The notes: generated by a model from the letters alone, not told the origin. DNA of 64,000 nt from Verrucomicrobiales bacterium (GCA_031256975.1 JAIRPN010000013.1:186001-250000), one strand, 5' to 3'; shown: positions 42,537-52,631, counted from the first letter of the stretch. Numbers and translations: made by a program.

Positions 42537-44297
42537 TTAGGGAGAAAATTGAAAAAGGGCGAAATTTTCTGCCAAATCGGCCGGTAGAGGAAGTTGCTTG
42601 ATCCAAGGTGGCAATTGGCCGATTTTGAGGAGGTTATAAAATGATTTGTCGCTTACGGTGATATCCGAGGTTTTCAAATTGATCAGGACGAGGGTGATAT
42701 GCTTGGCCAGAAGCTGCTGCCGGGCGGAATCGAGGTCTTCGTTGGTGAATAAGTGGTAAACATAAAGAATACCATCGGCATTGCGATGGCTTCCGGTGGC
42801 AATGACCGAGAAGGGAGTGCGGTAAACAATTTCGGTGCCGTAGTTGCAGCTTGCGGCGATGACCTGCGGTGAATTCGCGAAAGGCTGGGCATTCATCCAG
42901 TCGCAAAGTTCAGGGATTTGGTTTTTGGTATTATGCTTGGCCAGACTGGGCGAATTCTTGGGGGTGAGCAATACACCGAGTGCGAAATTGCCCACGGCGA
43001 AACAAATAATCACCACACAGCGTACCAAGGGATAAAAATTTTTCCGCACCCGCCGGCAAAGATGGTCTATCAGGAAATAAATGAATCCGACAAAGGGAAT
43101 CAGGGCGACCGCCTCGGAATACAGGATCCATCGGGCCTGCGCAATGGCCAGCAGGGCAAAGACCAGGTTGATTGCCAGCAAGTAAATCCAGATTGACCGG
43201 GTATGAGGATCGGAAGTTTTCCGGATTTTGTGGATGCTCCGGGGAATGCCGAATATCGCGGGAAACAGCCAAAGGGCCAATTGGCCCGGCAGGTCCGACC
43301 ATGGGGAATAAAGATGCTGGTATTCCTGGATATGGTTAAACCACATTTTTACCAGGATGGGATCAATGTTGGCGGTTGGGCCCAGGATGAATTGGGGATT
43401 AAGCAGTTCCGCGATGCCGAAGACAATGAAACCGCCGCATAAACCAAAGGCGATTTTCTGTTTCAGGGAGGGGAGAGAAAGCCGTGATGCCAGCAGCCAG
43501 AAGAGCCATACACTAATGAACACTGTCAGATGGACCAGTGAAAAACGGTCGAGTTCCTGAAAGTTCCAGCGCTGCGGGGGGACATGAACCAGATAAAGCA
43601 AGAGGCTCCAGATGGCGATGCCAGCTGAATACCACAGGGCTTTTTTCGCGGCATGCGGGGTACCGGTTAACCAAAGGATGCCAAACACCAGATAACTGAT
43701 GCCGGTTGAAATCAAAGCCTCGATGCTGATGGCCATCGCCAGGCTTTGTGAAAGTGACGCCAGCAGGGCGCTGGTCGGGCGTACGGTGTTTTCCGCCAGC
43801 AGCTTGGTCATGCCGCCCAGGCTGAGCATCATCAGCAGGATCAACAGTCCGTGGTGATCGGGCCGGGCAAACATGCTGTAAATGACGATTGAGGGCTGCA
43901 GAATATAAAACAAGGAACTGAGTATCCGTTCGCGGCTGGATAACACCGGTTTCCCCGCCCAGACGATGACGAGGCACCCCAAGGCCAGGCAAAGCGGGCT
44001 GATAATGGCGGCCCACCAAAAAATACCGGCCTTGATGCCGATGAGTTTGCCGAGAATCAGGCCGCCGCCAAGAATCAGGGCGTCCAATAAACGGCTCCAT
44101 TGGGTGGTTTCTGGATGTTGCGGGTTATCCCGGGGCAGGGTGTTGTCGTACCAGCCGACGCCGTGTTGCAACTGGTCGACCAGATTCAGGCGGGTGTAGA
44201 CATCCTGGTCGAAGGACTTCATGCCTGACAAGTAAATGGATATAGTAATGACAAGGGCAAACAGGGCGAAGAGCCACGCGGAACGATATGCGGACAT
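42537..44297 (-). CDS. Polytopic GT-C-fold glycosyltransferase-like protein (STT3/AglB-like features)
   Basis: First-loop acidic SFDQDVYTRLNLVDQL, FARPDHHGLLILLMML (DHH-type motif), about 12 hydrophobic segments. Confidence 0.65.
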   Translation of the reverse strand: MSAYRSAWLFALFALVITISIYLSGMKSFDQDVYTRLNLVDQLQHGVGWYDNTLPRDNPQHPETTQWSRLLDALILGGGLILGKLIGIKAGIFWWAAIISPLCLALGCLVIVWAGKPVLSSRERILSSLFYILQPSIVIYSMFARPDHHGLLILLMMLSLGGMTKLLAENTVRPTSALLASLSQSLAMAISIEALISTGISYLVFGILWLTGTPHAAKKALWYSAGIAIWSLLLYLVHVPPQRWNFQELDRFSLVHLTVFISVWLFWLLASRLSLPSLKQKIAFGLCGGFIVFGIAELLNPQFILGPTANIDPILVKMWFNHIQEYQHLYSPWSDLPGQLALWLFPAIFGIPRSIHKIRKTSDPHTRSIWIYLLAINLVFALLAIAQARWILYSEAVALIPFVGFIYFLIDHLCRRVRKNFYPLVRCVVIICFAVGNFALGVLLTPKNSPSLAKHNTKNQIPELCDWMNAQPFANSPQVIAASCNYGTEIVYRTPFSVIATGSHRNADGILYVYHLFTNEDLDSARQQLLAKHITLVLINLKTSDITVSDKSFYNLLKIGQLPPWIKQLPLPADLAENFALFQFSP

Positions 44298-44410
44298 AAG
44301 ATAATTTGCGAAAGGCTAAAAGTCACATACTCCGTCAAAGCTTGCAAACATAAAACGGCATAAAGTAACCAAGCAATCGAAAGGCAATGAAACAGGGAAA
44401 TAAAGCCGTC

Positions 44411-44437
44411 CTTGATGGGCAATATTTGCCCATCAAG
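44411..44437. terminator. Inverted repeat, candidate terminator
   Basis: CTTGATGGGCAA tat TTGCCCATCAAG followed by gaggctcttttttc. Confidence 0.6.
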
Positions 44438-44633
44438 AGGCTCTTTTTTCCTGCATAAAAGTAAGCTTGCCTTTATCAATCTCTTATTTTAAAGGGGATT
44501 CCGGTGTTAAGGGCAAGTTGGCATGCCAGCCGCTAATTATTAACCGATGAACAGCAGAATATCCAGACCGCATAAAGCGATGGGTGCTTTCTGGGGGAAG
44601 GGTAGGCTGCGGCAGTATCGATGGGGGAGTTTG

Positions 44634-44822
44634 ATGCGGCGTTCAAATGTTGCATGGAACTTTATCCGCGGAGTGGGCGCAAGGGGGCAAACTTTGGTGG
44701 AGTACTCTTTGATATTGTTTTTGATCACCTTGGTACTCGTCGCATTGCTTGTGGCGATCAGCGGAGATGTATCGGTCATGTTTGACAAGATTAAGAACGC
44801 GGTACTGGGTGTGAACACATAA
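44634..44822 (+). CDS. Flp/Fap-type pilin-like protein (ORF could start at 44547)
   Basis: ARGQTLVEYSLILFLITLVLVALLVAISGDVSVMFDKIKNAV. Confidence 0.75.
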   Translation: MRRSNVAWNFIRGVGARGQTLVEYSLILFLITLVLVALLVAISGDVSVMFDKIKNAVLGVNT

Positions 44823-44849
44823 ACCAAAACAAAAAACAGGAATAAAAAT

Positions 44850-45038
44850 ATGATTACCAAATTCTATACGAAAATGATCAGCCAACTCGTTCACCTGAAG
44901 AGCAAAAAAGGCCAAACCCTGGTTGAATACGGTTTGATCCTCGCCTTGGTTGCCATCGTTGTGATCGCTGTTTTGACCGCTTTGGGCGGCAAGCTGACCA
45001 ACATCTTCAATTCCGTCAGCACCACTCTGGGCAGCTAA
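44850..45038 (+). CDS. Flp family type IVb pilin
   Basis: SKKGQTLVEYGLILALVAIVVIAVLTALGGKLTNIFNSVSTTL. Confidence 0.92.
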   Translation: MITKFYTKMISQLVHLKSKKGQTLVEYGLILALVAIVVIAVLTALGGKLTNIFNSVSTTLGS

Positions 45039-45072
45039 GCCCGGATTAGATTTAATTACGTAATTGAATAAG

Positions 45073-45104
45073 AATAGCCCCGGGAACTCCCGGGGCTATT
45101 TCTA
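45073..45104 (+). terminator. Hairpin terminator after Flp pilin
   Basis: ATAGCCCCGGG aact CCCGGGGCTAT ttc. Confidence 0.8.
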
Positions 45105-45125
45105 TTTGGGAGTGGCCCTTGATCT

Positions 45126-46805
45126 TTATTGCCGGGTACGCAATTGATCAATCCGTTGATTCAAGCGTTCGGTGGTTGATTGAAACCAGCTCATATTTTC
45201 CGGGGTTATCGGCTCGACGGGCATTTCCTGTGGCCTGACTCCGCGACTCTTTTTTAATGCACGGTTCCATGCGGCGAGGTCAAAGGCCTGCAACACATTG
45301 GCCTCATGTACTGGCAAGTCGTTGATTTCTTTTAAATAGGAGAGCCAGTGTTCCGGCAGGGCAATTGGCCGGCCGGAGTTTTGAGAGTTTCGTTCGAAAA
45401 TCAAAAGCGAATTGTTTGCGTGGATTAATTTCCATTTGGAATTGGGTTGGTACAACAACCAGAGCCATCTTGCGGTAAATTCGTCAATCACCCAGGCATC
45501 GACTTCCAGGTGGTCGAGCGCATAAGCAACCGCTTCCGGGTGCAGCTGCAGGAAATAATAATAACGAAGATTGTCCTCCGCGTAGTGTCCCGAACAAGTG
45601 TCTTGAAACGGATGAAGCCTCCCATTCAATGTCTGCGCGAAGGAGGCATTGGCGACATCAGACATCATGAAGGCTTGCGGCTTGTGGTCGGCCAGCCAGT
45701 TCAGCGCGGAAGAAGTGGCGGCGAAGTCCCGTTGCCTGGCGATGAATTTTTGGATCGACAGGATTTGGAAGATACCGATCCACGAGGCAAATGCCAGGCA
45801 GATTGCAAATAATGTGACAGGCGTGACGGTAAGGAAAGGTTTGCCCGGATGTTTAATCACCAGCAGAATCAACAGCAGGCAGGAGGCCAGCAGGGCGATG
45901 TGTCGCATGGAAATCATGCCGAGGACGAATAGGGCCAAGAGCAAAAAGACCAGCCATCCGGTTCGCAGGAAAGTGTCCCTGGATGAAAAAATTCTTTTTA
46001 ACCCGCAGAACAGCATGATGACACTCAGGCAGATCATGCCGGGACTGGGCGGCCACAGTTCGCCGTTGATATCCACCGAGAGCTTGTTCGATTGATTGAG
46101 CAGGGGTCTCAGCAGATTGAGCCACCCGTCGGGATGCAAAAAAGGAGTGATCAGGCATATCAAGCCGGATGGGAACAGGATGCCGTAAAATCCGTCACGG
46201 TTTCTTTGATGAAAGAACCACTGCCACAAGGCCCAGCAGCCCAGCATGAAAATGCCGAGAATGTATGAGCTATGGGAATTGGACCAAATTAACAACGAGG
46301 CAAAAATAATTAGCCAGAACCAGATGGGTTTGCGTGGTTGGGGAGGGGAATACCGGCACAAAAAGTAACCAAGGCCGACCAATGCCAAAATAGCCGCAAT
46401 TTCTGCGCGATAATTGATGCGAATATAAAAAATGACGAAAATAAAGGCCAATGGGACAAACCACAACGGGTTATCCTGCCGGCGTTTGTACAGCAGGCAA
46501 GCCAGGGGGGCCAAAAAGCAAAAGATCAAGATGCCGAAGGAGATCCAGACCAGATGGTGCCCCCCGATATGGTAAAGGGTGCCGATGAGCAATTCATAAA
46601 ACCGGTACTCATGGGGATAAGGCGCAGCCGGTAATCCGAATGCATATAGGGGTCCGTCAATGGCTTTGCCGCCCAACAACCAAAGTCCTTCTTCAACTTG
46701 CCACCAGTAATCCGGGAAATTATTCGGACGAAATGCCACCAAAATGGCCCACAGCATGAAAAAACCGAGGATGATCTTTTCAAAACAATTCGTCAATTTT
46801 TGCAC
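45126..46805 (-). CDS. Polytopic GT-C-like membrane protein (start uncertain; ORF open to 47051)
   Basis: DYWWQVEEGLWLLGGKAIDGPLYAFG...HEYRFYELLIGTLYHIGG resembles the DxWWHLxxG...HEWLxELLLxLxYxxGG family. Confidence 0.6.
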   Translation of the reverse strand: MQKLTNCFEKIILGFFMLWAILVAFRPNNFPDYWWQVEEGLWLLGGKAIDGPLYAFGLPAAPYPHEYRFYELLIGTLYHIGGHHLVWISFGILIFCFLAPLACLLYKRRQDNPLWFVPLAFIFVIFYIRINYRAEIAAILALVGLGYFLCRYSPPQPRKPIWFWLIIFASLLIWSNSHSSYILGIFMLGCWALWQWFFHQRNRDGFYGILFPSGLICLITPFLHPDGWLNLLRPLLNQSNKLSVDINGELWPPSPGMICLSVIMLFCGLKRIFSSRDTFLRTGWLVFLLLALFVLGMISMRHIALLASCLLLILLVIKHPGKPFLTVTPVTLFAICLAFASWIGIFQILSIQKFIARQRDFAATSSALNWLADHKPQAFMMSDVANASFAQTLNGRLHPFQDTCSGHYAEDNLRYYYFLQLHPEAVAYALDHLEVDAWVIDEFTARWLWLLYQPNSKWKLIHANNSLLIFERNSQNSGRPIALPEHWLSYLKEINDLPVHEANVLQAFDLAAWNRALKKSRGVRPQEMPVEPITPENMSWFQSTTERLNQRIDQLRTRQ

Positions 46806-46953
46806 TCGAAAGTATGTCCACGAAAACAGGGGCAGTTCAAGATCGAATCGTTCCGGGAGTAAAGCCGGGTGTCTTGCGAAAAAATAAGGCAGGGACAAGC
46901 ATTGCTTGCAAATAAAGGGGAACACATTGATCTGCCGCCACCGCTTTCCAAAA

Positions 46954-46992
46954 GTGACGGAAATGTGACGGCGTCGCCATAAATTCGTAACA
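46954..46992. promoter_or_regulatory. Candidate Pho box upstream of porin (and of divergent GT-C gene)
   Basis: GTGACGG-AAAT-GTGACGG 7-4-7 direct repeat (complement CCGTCAC-ATTT-CCGTCAC, like CTGTCAT-N4-CTGTCAT), followed by TTCGTAACA. Confidence 0.55.
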
Positions 46993-47076
46993 ATCGACTT
47001 CCATCTTCTTTGGCGTCTTGAGGCATTCCGCGGGGGTGCCGCACGGGACAATAAAACTCAAGGAGGAAATACTTAG

Positions 47077-48468
47077 ATGAAACGTGAATTTATACGATGG
47101 GGCCTGGCGGCGGGCTTTGCTGCCGTTTCGGCGGTCGGCGCCTTTGCGCAGCAGGCTGGCCAGCAGGGAGCGGTTGGCGACGGCTTGATTGACGCGCTGG
47201 TGAAAAAGGGCGTGTTGACTTACCAGGAAGCGGAGGACATCCGCACAGACTTGAAGAATGAATACCAGGCAACCCCCGGTGGTTTCCTGACCGTGGGTTC
47301 TCCCGCGGTGACCGGTCTGCGTTTGTACGGTGATGCCCGTTTGCGTTACCAATACAACAACATTCAGACCATGAACGGCACCCCGAACCATGACCAGGAT
47401 CGCTACCGTTACCGCATCCGTATCGGTGCCGATTATACCTTCGCGGAAAACTGGAAAGCCGGCGTGCGTTTGGAAACGGCCACCAAGTCCGACTCCACCA
47501 ACCAGGACTTCGGCGGTTACTTCAGCAAGGATGGCGACAGCATTTACGTCGGTCTCGCTTACTTGGAATATGAAACCAAGACCCCGTCGCTCTTCGGCAA
47601 TTCCTTCGCGGATTATTTCGACCTGCGCGCGGGCAAGCACTTGCAGCCCTTCACGCTGAATGACATGCTGTGGGATTCGGATATCAACCCGGAAGGTTTC
47701 TCCGAGCAGATCGGCTGGACTGACGTGTTTACCGACGGCTTGGGCGTGACTCTGCGCGGCGGCGAATACATCACCTCCAACTCCAAGAATGACACCGGCT
47801 ACCAGAACACCGGCGGCACCAAGGGTTCCGACCAGTTCCTGTTTGTGGCCCAGGCCGAGGCCAAGTACAGCTTTGACAAGAACACTTCGCTGTTGGTGGC
47901 TCCCGCCTTCATCAAGGAAACCAACGGTTTGGCCACCGGTGCCAACCAGGACGGCGGCGCGATCTTCGACAAGCAGAACAATATTCCCTTTGTCGGCAAT
48001 ATCGACGTGATCACCATCCCGGTGCAATTCGGCTGGAAAATGTGGGACCTGCCCAACAAGGCTTACGGTTCCTGGGGTTACAATTTCTCGGCTGACGACT
48101 GGGCGCACCAAGTCGGTCTGGTCAACGGCGGCGGCAACCAACTCTGGAACCTGGGTTACCAGATCGGTAATGCCAGCAAGAAGGGCACCTGGCAGGTCGG
48201 CATTGAATGGCGTTACATCGAAGCCGGTGCCTACAGCACCTGGCTGCAGGATTCCGACTGGGCGGCCAGCTACCAGAACCAGCAAGGTCCCGTGCTGAGC
48301 GCCAAGTATGCCTTCACCGACAACATCAGCGGCGGTGTCACCTGGTTCCACAGCAGCCCGATCAAGGACAACAGCGGCGTGACTGCGGTCAACGGCGTGA
48401 CCGCCTCCAGCGGCGCCAAGATCGGCGTGACCGACACCATCCAGGTCGACCTGAGCTGGAAGTTCTAA
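47077..48468 (+). CDS. Putative outer-membrane porin
   Basis: Signal peptide; GLRLYGDARLRYQYNN...RYRYRIRIGADYTFAENWKAGVRLETA; C-terminal DTIQVDLSWKF aromatic end. Confidence 0.85.
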   Translation: MKREFIRWGLAAGFAAVSAVGAFAQQAGQQGAVGDGLIDALVKKGVLTYQEAEDIRTDLKNEYQATPGGFLTVGSPAVTGLRLYGDARLRYQYNNIQTMNGTPNHDQDRYRYRIRIGADYTFAENWKAGVRLETATKSDSTNQDFGGYFSKDGDSIYVGLAYLEYETKTPSLFGNSFADYFDLRAGKHLQPFTLNDMLWDSDINPEGFSEQIGWTDVFTDGLGVTLRGGEYITSNSKNDTGYQNTGGTKGSDQFLFVAQAEAKYSFDKNTSLLVAPAFIKETNGLATGANQDGGAIFDKQNNIPFVGNIDVITIPVQFGWKMWDLPNKAYGSWGYNFSADDWAHQVGLVNGGGNQLWNLGYQIGNASKKGTWQVGIEWRYIEAGAYSTWLQDSDWAASYQNQQGPVLSAKYAFTDNISGGVTWFHSSPIKDNSGVTAVNGVTASSGAKIGVTDTIQVDLSWKF

Positions 48469-48547
48469 TTTATACATCGCTAGCGGTGGCATGGCTTGAA
48501 ACCATGCCGCCAACGGCAACCCAAACTCTAAGGACACAAGGAATATT

Positions 48548-49558
48548 ATGTTGAAAAAAATTATCGCAGCAGTTTTATTGGCCTCGGTCACCACACTGAC
48601 CGCCAAGGCTGACGTGCAAATCGGCGGCGCGGGTAGCTCGTTTGATTACCCGGCCCTGATGAAGTGGTTCAAGTACTACGCCAAGGTTGACAAGGACACC
48701 ACCTTTAACTACCAGTCCGTCGGCTCCGGCGGTGGTATCAAGGCGTTCTATGACCGCACCGTGGACTTCGGCGCGACCGACGCGTTCCTCAAGGACGACA
48801 AGCTAGCCCAATCCCCTGCCGGCCCGATCCTGCACATCCCGATCGTGGCGGGTGCCGTGGTTCTGGCTTACAACCTGCCTGACAGTCCGAAGCTGGTGTT
48901 GAACAACCAAGTGGTTGCCGACATCTTCCTTGGCAAGATCAAGAAGTGGAATGATCCCGCCATTGCGGCTCTGAATTCCGGCGTTTCGCTGCCGGCCAAG
49001 GACATCGTGGTCGTGCATCGTTCCGACGCCTCCGGCACCACCTTCATCTTCACCGACTATCTTTCGAAGGTCAGCGACGAGTGGAAGAGCAAGGTCGGCA
49101 ACGACACCACTGTCAAATGGCCGACCGGTCTCGGTGGCAAGGGCAATGACGGCATCAGCGGCCAGGTCAAGCAATTGCCCGGCGCGATTGGTTATGTCGA
49201 ACTCGCCTATGCCGAGCAAAACCACCTCCCCTACGCTGACCTCATCAACAAGGCTGGCAACCGCGTGAAGGCCACCCCGGCCGCGGTTTCCGCCGCCATG
49301 GCGACCGCCACCATCCCGGACGACTTCCGTTTCTCGATGGTAAACGCCCCCGGTGCCGAAGCCTGGCCGATTGCTGGTCCGAGCTGGGTGATTATCTACG
49401 TCAACCAGAAGGACGCTGCCAAGGGCAAAGCCCTGGTCAACTTCCTGAAATGGGCCGTGGTTGAAGGTCAAGAAATCACCCCGATCATGGATTACGCTCC
49501 GCTGCCGAAGGAATTGCAGAAACGCATCCTCGCCAAGCTGGCGCAGGTCAAATATTGA
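48548..49558 (+). CDS. pstS: Phosphate ABC transporter substrate-binding protein PstS
   Basis: IGGAGSSFDYPALMKWF, VDFGATDAFLKDD, HRSDASGTTFIFTDYLSKVS. Confidence 0.97.
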   Translation: MLKKIIAAVLLASVTTLTAKADVQIGGAGSSFDYPALMKWFKYYAKVDKDTTFNYQSVGSGGGIKAFYDRTVDFGATDAFLKDDKLAQSPAGPILHIPIVAGAVVLAYNLPDSPKLVLNNQVVADIFLGKIKKWNDPAIAALNSGVSLPAKDIVVVHRSDASGTTFIFTDYLSKVSDEWKSKVGNDTTVKWPTGLGGKGNDGISGQVKQLPGAIGYVELAYAEQNHLPYADLINKAGNRVKATPAAVSAAMATATIPDDFRFSMVNAPGAEAWPIAGPSWVIIYVNQKDAAKGKALVNFLKWAVVEGQEITPIMDYAPLPKELQKRILAKLAQVKY

Positions 49559-49569
49559 TCTGAAGGATT

Positions 49570-49612
49570 TCACAGGCGCGGGGGAGGGTCTCGATCCATC
49601 CCCGCGCCTTTT
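49570..49612 (+). terminator. Hairpin terminator after pstS
   Basis: AGGCGCGGGG ... CCCCGCGCCTTTTCC. Confidence 0.8.
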
Positions 49613-49823
49613 CCTTATTACGACACAAGCCCCTTTGCGCCCAGACTATAGCCCGACGGGGCTTGCAGGTAAAAATCCCCCTAACGGTCTGGCGTCTTTG
49701 TGTTTTTCCGGATGAACTCCCTTTGTTACAGAATGGGGGATCACACCGAGCCGGGATGTGGTGCACACCGGAATAGGATGGAAGGCGAAAACAAAGCCGC
49801 CTAAACCGAGAAAATGGGAAAAT

Positions 49824-49841
49824 CGTAACACAATCGTAACA
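49824..49841. promoter_or_regulatory. Candidate Pho box upstream of pstC
   Basis: CGTAACA-CAAT-CGTAACA, perfect 7-4-7 direct repeat (11-bp period), about 45 nt upstream of ATG. Confidence 0.6.
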
Positions 49842-49884
49842 ATTTCGCCACAAACCGGCTTCATACTCCCTTTACTTTCCAATT

Positions 49885-50865
49885 ATGTCCAACGCTACTC
49901 TCGCCGTGCCACCGGCTCCACCGCAAGCGCCCGCCAAAAAATGGGGCGATCAGGCATTCAAACTCATCACACTGCTGGCATCGCTTAGCATCATTGTGTT
50001 GATCGTGGCGCTCGGTTACATCCTGTACGATTCTTCCAAGCTTTCCATTAATAAATTTGGCTTTGGCTTCATCACCGGTACCAACTGGGACTCGGTGGCG
50101 GGAATCTTCGGGGCGCTGCCCTACATCTATGGAACACTGTCTTCCTCGCTGATCGGTTTGCTGATTGCCGTGCCGCTGAGTGTTGCCACCGCCGCCTATC
50201 TCACCGACCTCGCGCCGGTCTGGCTGCGCCAGCCGGTGGTGTCGATCATCGAAATGCTGGCGGCGGTGCCCAGTGTCATCTGGGGTTTGTGGGCGATCCT
50301 GGTGATGGTGCCGTTTTTGCGTGATTATATTTACCCGACTATGCAGAAGGTGCTAGAACCGATTCCCTTGATCGGGCAGTTGTTTTCCGGTCCGATTTAT
50401 GGCGTTGGCATCTTATCCTCCGGGATCATTCTGGCGGTGATGATCATCCCGATTATTACCTCGGTATCCCGCGAAATTCTGCGTTCGGTACCGAACATCC
50501 AGCGCGAGGCCGCCTATGCCTTGGGCGCCACCCGCTGGGAAGTGACCCGCATCGCGGTGCTCAGCTACGCCAAGCGCGGTTTGCTCGGTGCATCGGTGCT
50601 CGGTCTGGGCCGTGCATTGGGCGAGACCATGGCGGTCACCATGGTGATCGGCAACAAATCCGACATCAGCGCCTCGCTGTTCGCCCCCGGTTACAGTCTG
50701 GCGAGTGTCATTGCCAATGAATTCGGCGATGCCACCACGCCGATGCACCAAAGCGCGCTGGCGGAACTGGCCCTGGTACTGCTCGGCGTGACGCTAACGG
50801 TCAACATTGCTGCCATGCTGCTGGTCAAGACTTTCACCACCAAAGAAACCCGGAGGGTTGCCTAA
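49885..50865 (+). CDS. pstC: Phosphate ABC transporter permease PstC
   Basis: EMLAAVPSVIWGLWAI; REAAYALGATRWEVTRIAVLSYAKRGLLGASVLGLGRALGETMAV. Confidence 0.97.
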   Translation: MSNATLAVPPAPPQAPAKKWGDQAFKLITLLASLSIIVLIVALGYILYDSSKLSINKFGFGFITGTNWDSVAGIFGALPYIYGTLSSSLIGLLIAVPLSVATAAYLTDLAPVWLRQPVVSIIEMLAAVPSVIWGLWAILVMVPFLRDYIYPTMQKVLEPIPLIGQLFSGPIYGVGILSSGIILAVMIIPIITSVSREILRSVPNIQREAAYALGATRWEVTRIAVLSYAKRGLLGASVLGLGRALGETMAVTMVIGNKSDISASLFAPGYSLASVIANEFGDATTPMHQSALAELALVLLGVTLTVNIAAMLLVKTFTTKETRRVA

Positions 50866-51734
50866 TGAGTACGACTTCGTTATTAGCCTCATCGCGCCAG
50901 AACAACCATTTGTGGCGCAAGATCAAGAACTGGCTCATGGTCAGTTCCTCCATCGGCAGCGCGCTGCTGGTGATTCTGCCGCTGGGACTGGTGCTGTTTT
51001 ACCTGGTGTACAAGGGTGCCGCGGCAATCAACCTCGGATTTTTCACCAACGTGCCTGCGCCTCCGGGTGATACCGACGGCGGCATGGCCAACGCGATTGT
51101 CGGTTCGTTCCTGTTACTCGGCATGGCGGTATTGGTTGGCGCCCCGATGGGCATCCTGGGCGGGATTTATTTGTCGGAATACGGCAATGAGAAGCTGAAC
51201 GGCGCGATCCGTTTCTGTGCCGATGTGTTGAACGGGGTGCCGTCGATTGTCTGGAGCATCATTGTTTATGAGGTATTGGTGGTGCCGATGCGCGGTTATT
51301 CGTTGCTGTCGGGCGGCATTGCACTTGGACTGATGATGATCCCGCTGGTGCTGCGCACGACTGAGGAAGTCCTGGTCTTGGTGCCCAACAGTTACCGCGA
51401 GGCGGCGCTGGCGCTCGGCATCGCCCGCTGGCAAATCATCGTAAAAATCGTGGTGGCCACCGCTTACAAGGGGATCATCACCGCGGTGCTGGTGGCCGGC
51501 GCCCGCATCGCCGGTGAAACCGCGCCGCTGTTGTTCACCGCCTTTGGCAATTTGAACTGGTGCACCGGGCTTAACCAGCCGGTGGCGGCCCTGCCCCTGC
51601 AGATTTACGCCTATGCGATCTCGGCCTACGAAGACTGGCACCGCCAGGCCTGGGCCGGGGCATTGGTGTTGATCGGATTCGTATTTATTATCAACATTTC
51701 CGTAAGGTTCATGACCCGCGAAAGAAAGGCTTAG
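50865..51734 (+). CDS. pstA: Phosphate ABC transporter permease PstA
   Basis: DVLNGVPSIVWSIIVYE; REAALALGIARWQIIVKIVVATAYKGIITAVLVAGARIAGETAPLLFTAFGN. Confidence 0.97.
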   Translation: MSTTSLLASSRQNNHLWRKIKNWLMVSSSIGSALLVILPLGLVLFYLVYKGAAAINLGFFTNVPAPPGDTDGGMANAIVGSFLLLGMAVLVGAPMGILGGIYLSEYGNEKLNGAIRFCADVLNGVPSIVWSIIVYEVLVVPMRGYSLLSGGIALGLMMIPLVLRTTEEVLVLVPNSYREAALALGIARWQIIVKIVVATAYKGIITAVLVAGARIAGETAPLLFTAFGNLNWCTGLNQPVAALPLQIYAYAISAYEDWHRQAWAGALVLIGFVFIINISVRFMTRERKA

Positions 51735-51740
51735 AATTTT

Positions 51741-52583
51741 ATGGAGGGAGTAGCTATGGTACCCAAAATTATGAAAGATGAAGTTGCTGCGGTGAATAAC
51801 GAAGAGGAAAATGTGCAGGAGGCGGCGACGGTGTCGCTCGATGTCAACGACCTGTGCCTGTGGTACGGCAAGCACCAGGCCCTGTACGATGTTTCCATCA
51901 AGATCCCGGCCAACAAGTCGACCGCCATCATCGGCCCGAGCGGTTGCGGCAAGTCGACCCTGCTGCGCACGTTCAACCGCATGCATGAGGTCAGTCCCGG
52001 TGCGCGGATGAGCGGCAAGGTGCATCTGTTCGGCGAGGATTTGTATTCGCCCGAGATCGACCCGACCATCCTGCGCCGCCGCGTGGGCATGGTGTTCCAG
52101 AAGTCCAATCCGTTCCCGACCATGACCATCCGCGAGAACGTGCTGGTGGGGCTGCGACTCAACGGCGTGCGCGACAAGAAGATTCTCAACGAGCGGCTTG
52201 AATCCTGCCTGCGCATGGCGGCGTTGTGGGACGAGGTGAAGGACCATCTCGACCGCCCCGGCACCGGACTGTCCGGCGGCCAGCAACAGCGTCTTTGCAT
52301 CGCACGCGCGATGGCGATGGAGCCGGAAGTGCTGTTGATGGACGAACCCTGCTCGGCGCTCGATCCGATTGCCACGATGAAGATCGAGGAATTGATCACC
52401 ACGCTAAAGACCAAGTGCACGGTGGTCATCGTCACCCACAACATGCAACAGGCGGGCCGTTGCTCCGATTTCACCGCGTTCATGTACCTGGGCAAGCTGG
52501 TCGAGTTCGACCGAACCGAGAAGATTTTCACCAACCCGGACAAACAACAGACCGAGGATTACATTACCGGACGTTTTGGTTGA
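51741..52583 (+). CDS. pstB: Phosphate ABC transporter ATP-binding protein PstB
   Basis: [52 protein letters not shown]. Confidence 0.98.
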   Translation: MEGVAMVPKIMKDEVAAVNNEEENVQEAATVSLDVNDLCLWYGKHQALYDVSIKIPANKSTAIIGPSGCGKSTLLRTFNRMHEVSPGARMSGKVHLFGEDLYSPEIDPTILRRRVGMVFQKSNPFPTMTIRENVLVGLRLNGVRDKKILNERLESCLRMAALWDEVKDHLDRPGTGLSGGQQQRLCIARAMAMEPEVLLMDEPCSALDPIATMKIEELITTLKTKCTVVIVTHNMQQAGRCSDFTAFMYLGKLVEFDRTEKIFTNPDKQQTEDYITGRFG

Positions 52584-52631
52584 TAAATACCGGTTACTTA
52601 ACGCATCATATTCACTTCAATCTCACATATT

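Noticed and set aside
46837-48606. 589-aa - strand ORF opposite the porin
   Set aside because: Shadow ORF; the porin on + has signal peptide, beta-barrel pattern and Pho-box context.
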